From Mesorhizobium metallidurans STM 2683 (GTDB lineage: Bacteria > Pseudomonadota > Alphaproteobacteria > Rhizobiales > Rhizobiaceae): DNA of 64,000 nt. The stretch covers positions 1 through 64,000 of the forward strand of contig NZ_CAUM01000191.1 in the NCBI RefSeq assembly GCF_000350085.1, in the 5' to 3' direction. Every line of letters begins with the position of its first letter. Position 1 is the first letter of the stretch. The position numbers and the translations under genes were made by a program. The notes under the pieces were generated by a model. That model was not told the DNA's origin and did no database searches. It saw nothing but the letters and a program-made list of their open reading frames with translations. This document shows, piece by piece, positions 60,922-64,000 of the stretch.

Positions 60922-62400
60922 ATGCGCGACAAACTCTATATTGACGGCCAATGGCGGGCGCCGGCGGCAGGCGGCACGGTCGAAGTCATCAACCCGTCGA
61001 CCGAGGAAGTGATCCATCGCATCGCGGCGGCGGGCGCGGAGGATGTCGACCTCGCGGTCAAGGCGGCGAGGCGAGCCTTCGATGACGGATCGTGGAGCAA
61101 GCTGACCGGGACCGAGCGCGCCAAGTACCTTCGCGCCATCGCCGCCGGCATTCGCGAGCGCCAGGCCGAGATCGCGCGGCTGGAGGTGGTCGACAACGGC
61201 AAGCCGTTCCCCGAAGCCGACTGGGATGTCGGCGACGCCGCGGGCTGCTTCGACTTCTATGCCGGCCTCGCCGAGGAACTCGACGCTCATCCCGAGGAAG
61301 CTATCGCGCTGCCCGATGCCCGTTTCACATCGAAGGCCGTCAAGGAGCCGGTCGGCGTCGCCGGCGCCATCATCCCCTGGAACTATCCGCTGCTGATGGC
61401 TGCCTGGAAGGTGGCGCCGGCGCTTGCCGCCGGCTGCACGGTGGTCCTCAAGCCGGCCGAGGTTACGTCTCTCACCGCGCTCGAACTGGCAGACATCGCC
61501 GACAAGGCGGGATTGCCGGCGGGCGTCCTGAACGTGCTGACGGGCCCGGGCTCGGTCGCCGGTCAAGCCATCATCGATCATCCGGACGTGGACAAGCTCG
61601 CCTTCACCGGCTCTACCGCGGTTGGTTCGAAGATCATGGCGACCGCGGCGCGCGACATCAAGCGCGTCAGCCTCGAACTCGGCGGCAAGTCGCCCTTCGT
61701 CGTCTTCGAGGACGCCGACATCGGCGAGGCGGTCGAATGGATCATGTTCGGCATTTTCTGGAATCAGGGCCAGGTCTGCTCAGCCACCTCGCGCGTCCTC
61801 GTTCAAGAGGGCATTTACGAAAGACTGCTCGAGCGTCTGGTCGAGGAAACCCGCAAGATCAGGATCGGCGACGGCTTGGCGGAAGGCACGCTGCTCGGGC
61901 CGCTGGTTTCGAAAAAGCAGTATGACTGCGTGCAGGCGGCGGTCCAGAAGGCGCGGACCGAAGGCGCCAAGGTGCTGACCGGCGGCGGCCGCGCGCCGGG
62001 CTTCGACAAGGGCTATTATTTCGAGCCGACCGTGATCGTGGACCCGCCGCTCGACGGCGAGACATGGAACGAGGAGATCTTCGGCCCCGTAGTCTGCGTG
62101 CGGCCATTCTCCACGGAAGAGGAGGTGGTTCGGCTGGCCAACCATTCGCGCTTCGGCCTGGCGGCGGCGGTGATGTCGAAGGACAATGCGCGCGCCGAGC
62201 GCGTCGCGGCCGCCTTCCGCGCCGGCATCGTCTGGATCAACTGCTCGCAGCCGACGTTCACGGAAGCGCCGTGGGGTGGCTACAAGCAGTCCGGCATTGG
62301 TCGTGAGCTTGGCCGCTGGGGTCTGGAAAACTACCTCGAAACCAAGCAGATCACGCGTTTTGCCTCCGACAAGCCGTGGGGCTGGTACATCAAGGACTAG
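60922..62400 (+). CDS. Aldehyde dehydrogenase (probable alpha-ketoglutarate semialdehyde type)
   Basis: This 492-residue NAD(P)-dependent aldehyde dehydrogenase has catalytic Cys286 in QGQVCSATSR and general base Glu252 in LELGGKSPFV. Its cofactor-binding blocks are IPWNYPLLMAAWKVAPALAA and FTGSTAVGSKI. By pattern it is close to betaine-aldehyde-type enzymes, but its place after the deaminase and oxidase genes suggests oxidation of alpha-ketoglutarate semialdehyde to 2-oxoglutarate, the last step of hydroxyproline breakdown. Start 60922 follows GGAGAAAG. Substrate choice is inferred from context only. Confidence 0.85.
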   Translation: MRDKLYIDGQWRAPAAGGTVEVINPSTEEVIHRIAAAGAEDVDLAVKAARRAFDDGSWSKLTGTERAKYLRAIAAGIRERQAEIARLEVVDNGKPFPEADWDVGDAAGCFDFYAGLAEELDAHPEEAIALPDARFTSKAVKEPVGVAGAIIPWNYPLLMAAWKVAPALAAGCTVVLKPAEVTSLTALELADIADKAGLPAGVLNVLTGPGSVAGQAIIDHPDVDKLAFTGSTAVGSKIMATAARDIKRVSLELGGKSPFVVFEDADIGEAVEWIMFGIFWNQGQVCSATSRVLVQEGIYERLLERLVEETRKIRIGDGLAEGTLLGPLVSKKQYDCVQAAVQKARTEGAKVLTGGGRAPGFDKGYYFEPTVIVDPPLDGETWNEEIFGPVVCVRPFSTEEEVVRLANHSRFGLAAAVMSKDNARAERVAAAFRAGIVWINCSQPTFTEAPWGGYKQSGIGRELGRWGLENYLETKQITRFASDKPWGWYIKD

Positions 62401-62404
62401 ACGG

Positions 62405-63427
62405 ATGCGCTGGAAGAGGACGCTTCAGACGGTCGATGTGCACTGCGCCGGCGAGATCGGCCGCGTGATCACTGGCGGCACGCTCGACATTCCAGGCGCG
62501 ACGATGGCCGCCAAGCTCAACCACATCAACACGGTCGACGACAGCCTGCGGCGACTCCTTTGTTCGGAGCCGCGCAGCGGCCCGGCAGGATCCTTCGTCC
62601 TGCTGACCCCGGCGACCCGACCCGGGGCCGATTTCGGCTTCATCGTTCTTCAGCCGGACCAGGCGCACGCCATGTCAGGCTCCAACGCCATGTGCGCCGT
62701 GACCGCCGTGCTCGAGACCGGCATGAAGGAGATGACGGAGCCGCAAACCGTTGTCACCCTCGATACGGCCGCTGGCCTCGTGCGCGCCGTCGCCGATTGC
62801 GCCGACGGCAAGGTCGTTCGCGTCAGTCTCGATATGCCGCCCTCCTTCGTGGCGCGGAAAGATGCGGTGGTCGAAACGCCGCAATGGGGACCGGTCCGGT
62901 ACGACCTGTGTTTCGGGGGTGTCTTTTATGCCCTCGTCGACCCGGAACAGCTTGGGCTGACAATCGCGCCGCAGAATGCACGGAGGCTTGGCGCTGATGG
63001 CGTCGCCCTGCGCGACCTAGTCGCGCGCGACGTCACCATCGCGCATCCCGAAACACCGGAGATCAACGGCATCGCTTATGTGATGTTCCGTTCGGAGGAG
63101 GCCGATGGCGCGGTGCGCACCTGCACGACGCTGCCGCCGGGGCGCGTCGACCGCTCGCCCTGCGGCACAGGCTCGAACGCCAACATGGCGGTGCGCTTCT
63201 CCGACGGCCGCGTAAAGCCCGGCGACACGGTCGTGTCACGCTCGCCCATCGGGGGAGAATTCACGACGCTGTTCCTCGAAGAAGCGCGCGTCGGTCCCTA
63301 TCCGGCCACGCGCAACCGCGTTTCCGGCCAATGTTGGATCTACGGCATCGCGCAGATCGGGCTCGATCCCGACGATCCGTTTCCAACCGGCTTCATCCTT
63401 TCAGACACCTGGGGCGGCGGCGCCTGA
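62405..63427 (+). CDS. Proline racemase-family enzyme (hydroxyproline epimerase/dehydratase class)
   Basis: ATG 62405 lies four bases after the aldehyde dehydrogenase stop; the longer frame from 62186 is an overlap artefact. The 340-residue protein has the proline-racemase fold with HCAGEIGRVITGG at the start. At the two catalytic positions it has Ser91 (AMSGSNAMCAVT) and Cys253 (DRSPCGTGSNANMA). Proline racemase and 4-hydroxyproline 2-epimerase typically use Cys/Cys; trans-3-hydroxyproline dehydratase uses Cys/Thr. This Ser/Cys pair belongs to a less studied subgroup. The context favours 4-hydroxyproline epimerisation, with 3-hydroxyproline dehydration as an alternative. It completes a set that would turn trans-4-hydroxy-L-proline into 2-oxoglutarate. 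Confidence 0.85.
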   Translation: MRWKRTLQTVDVHCAGEIGRVITGGTLDIPGATMAAKLNHINTVDDSLRRLLCSEPRSGPAGSFVLLTPATRPGADFGFIVLQPDQAHAMSGSNAMCAVTAVLETGMKEMTEPQTVVTLDTAAGLVRAVADCADGKVVRVSLDMPPSFVARKDAVVETPQWGPVRYDLCFGGVFYALVDPEQLGLTIAPQNARRLGADGVALRDLVARDVTIAHPETPEINGIAYVMFRSEEADGAVRTCTTLPPGRVDRSPCGTGSNANMAVRFSDGRVKPGDTVVSRSPIGGEFTTLFLEEARVGPYPATRNRVSGQCWIYGIAQIGLDPDDPFPTGFILSDTWGGGA

Positions 63428-63445
63428 CATCCGAGGGATTCTATC

Positions 63446-63646
63446 ATGACCATCACTGCCCCGAATGATCTCAGCGCCTTCTGGATGCCGTTCACGGCAA
63501 ACCGGCAGTTCAAGAAAAACCCGCGTATGTTCGTGGCCGCGGATGGCATGTACTACACCACCTCGGATGGCCGCCAGGTGCTGGATGGAACGGCCGGCCT
63601 GTGGTGCTGCAACGCCTTGAGCACAAGGGGTAACGACGATCCGTGA
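63446..63646 (+). pseudogene. Class III aminotransferase, truncated after 57 codons
   Basis: The frame begins MTITAPNDLSAFWMPFTANR, as in beta-alanine/omega-amino-acid:pyruvate aminotransferases, and runs through TSDGRQVLDGTAGLWCCNA. In homologues this leads into GHGRP and the PLP-binding domain; here the text changes to LSTRGNDDP and stops. The break falls at about 63618, where sequence composition also changes, so a deletion or insertion removed the rest of the gene. The protein cannot bind PLP. Confidence 0.82.
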
Positions 63647-64000
63647 ACCAGGTGCTTTAAGTGACCATCGAAGACGAGGAAACGTTGCGCATTGTCCGTT
63701 ATGCGCTTCCGAAGGACTCGATATTCAAGGTGTATGGGAAGCTCTTCACAATTGTGTTGTTTTATGTCAATGGGTTAGTTCCATTAGTTACATAGATAGA
63801 TTATGCCATTCTCATCAATGGAGTAGTAATCTCCTGATTACCTAAGGTGGTTGACGGCGCATCCTGCAAGTCTTGTCGGTTGTAACTGGGTGACAATCAC
63901 TGTCTAAACGGCATGAGACTCTGAATTCTTCTGAATCGCCGCGCGAAAGTCGCCAAAGAGAGACGCAGTTGTGGGTGCAATGGCTCGATGCCGCTCGTGA
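63647..64000. other. Lower-GC sequence after the aminotransferase breakpoint
   Basis: A 44-codon frame from a GTG at 63661 (MTIEDEETLRIVRYALPKDS) is open but unrecognised. The rest, to the window end, is AT-richer than anything in the preceding 20 kb and has no visible gene or tRNA. It may be the edge of a mobile or genomic island continuing beyond the window. Confidence 0.4.

Noticed and set aside
1..64000. CRISPR arrays and tRNA or rRNA genes
   Set aside because: Reading through both strands I saw no regularly spaced direct repeats and no cloverleaf with a TTCGA-type arm. A tRNA search program would be needed to exclude a divergent one.

Overview
The window looks like a GC-rich alphaproteobacterial chromosome, most likely a Hyphomicrobiales member related to Mesorhizobium or Rhizobium. 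The evidence is the codon usage and the mix of CUT2 and amino-acid ABC transporters with sugar-acid and hydroxyproline catabolism. I ran no database search, so the genus is a guess.

Positions 1-36,030 form a defence and mobile island. A partial HNH-nuclease gene runs off the left edge. Next comes a tight minus-strand array at 14,700-1,183 (transcribed right to left): a sigma-like factor, an unknown protein, an ImmA/IrrE-UvrD-Cas4-like fusion, a protein of three tandem ubiquitin-like repeats, an E1/ThiF-like activating protein, a small DUF6527-type cysteine protein, and an AddB-like/AddA-like helicase-nuclease pair. Most of these genes overlap by a few bases. Upstream, and originally in the same unit, lies an AbiE pair. 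Its toxin gene is broken by a group II intron and a Tn3-type insertion sequence and has lost its nucleotidyltransferase core; its antitoxin gene and palindromic operators remain. A second minus-strand operon (31,403-21,672) encodes a 1,987-residue DUF4011-helicase-Vsr-DUF3320 protein with SbcD-like and SbcC-like partners. An intact IS3-family element with a 3-bp target duplication and a stand-alone RloC/PrrC-like ATPase with a zinc-hook CxxC follow.

Positions 36,031-47,900 are a catabolic island for a gluconate/idonate-like sugar acid. It has a LacI-type regulator, idonate and gluconate dehydrogenases, a 2-hydroxyacid dehydrogenase, a gluconokinase, a beta-hydroxyacid dehydrogenase, a CUT2 ABC transporter, an SMP-30 lactonase and small accessory proteins. 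Three copies of one 16-bp palindrome in its control regions probably bind the LacI-type regulator.

Positions 48,900-53,500 hold an Xre-type regulator divergent from a peptide-binding ABC protein and a CocE-type hydrolase, with no permease genes alongside. Positions 53,510-54,716 are mostly debris, including a short-chain dehydrogenase tail.

Positions 54,717-63,427 are a probable hydroxyproline island: a GntR/FCD regulator, a polar amino-acid ABC transporter, a DapA-family deaminase (frameshifted in an A7 run), a DadA-type oxidoreductase, an aldehyde dehydrogenase and a proline-racemase-family enzyme. It ends in a truncated class III aminotransferase gene at a sharp junction to lower-GC sequence.
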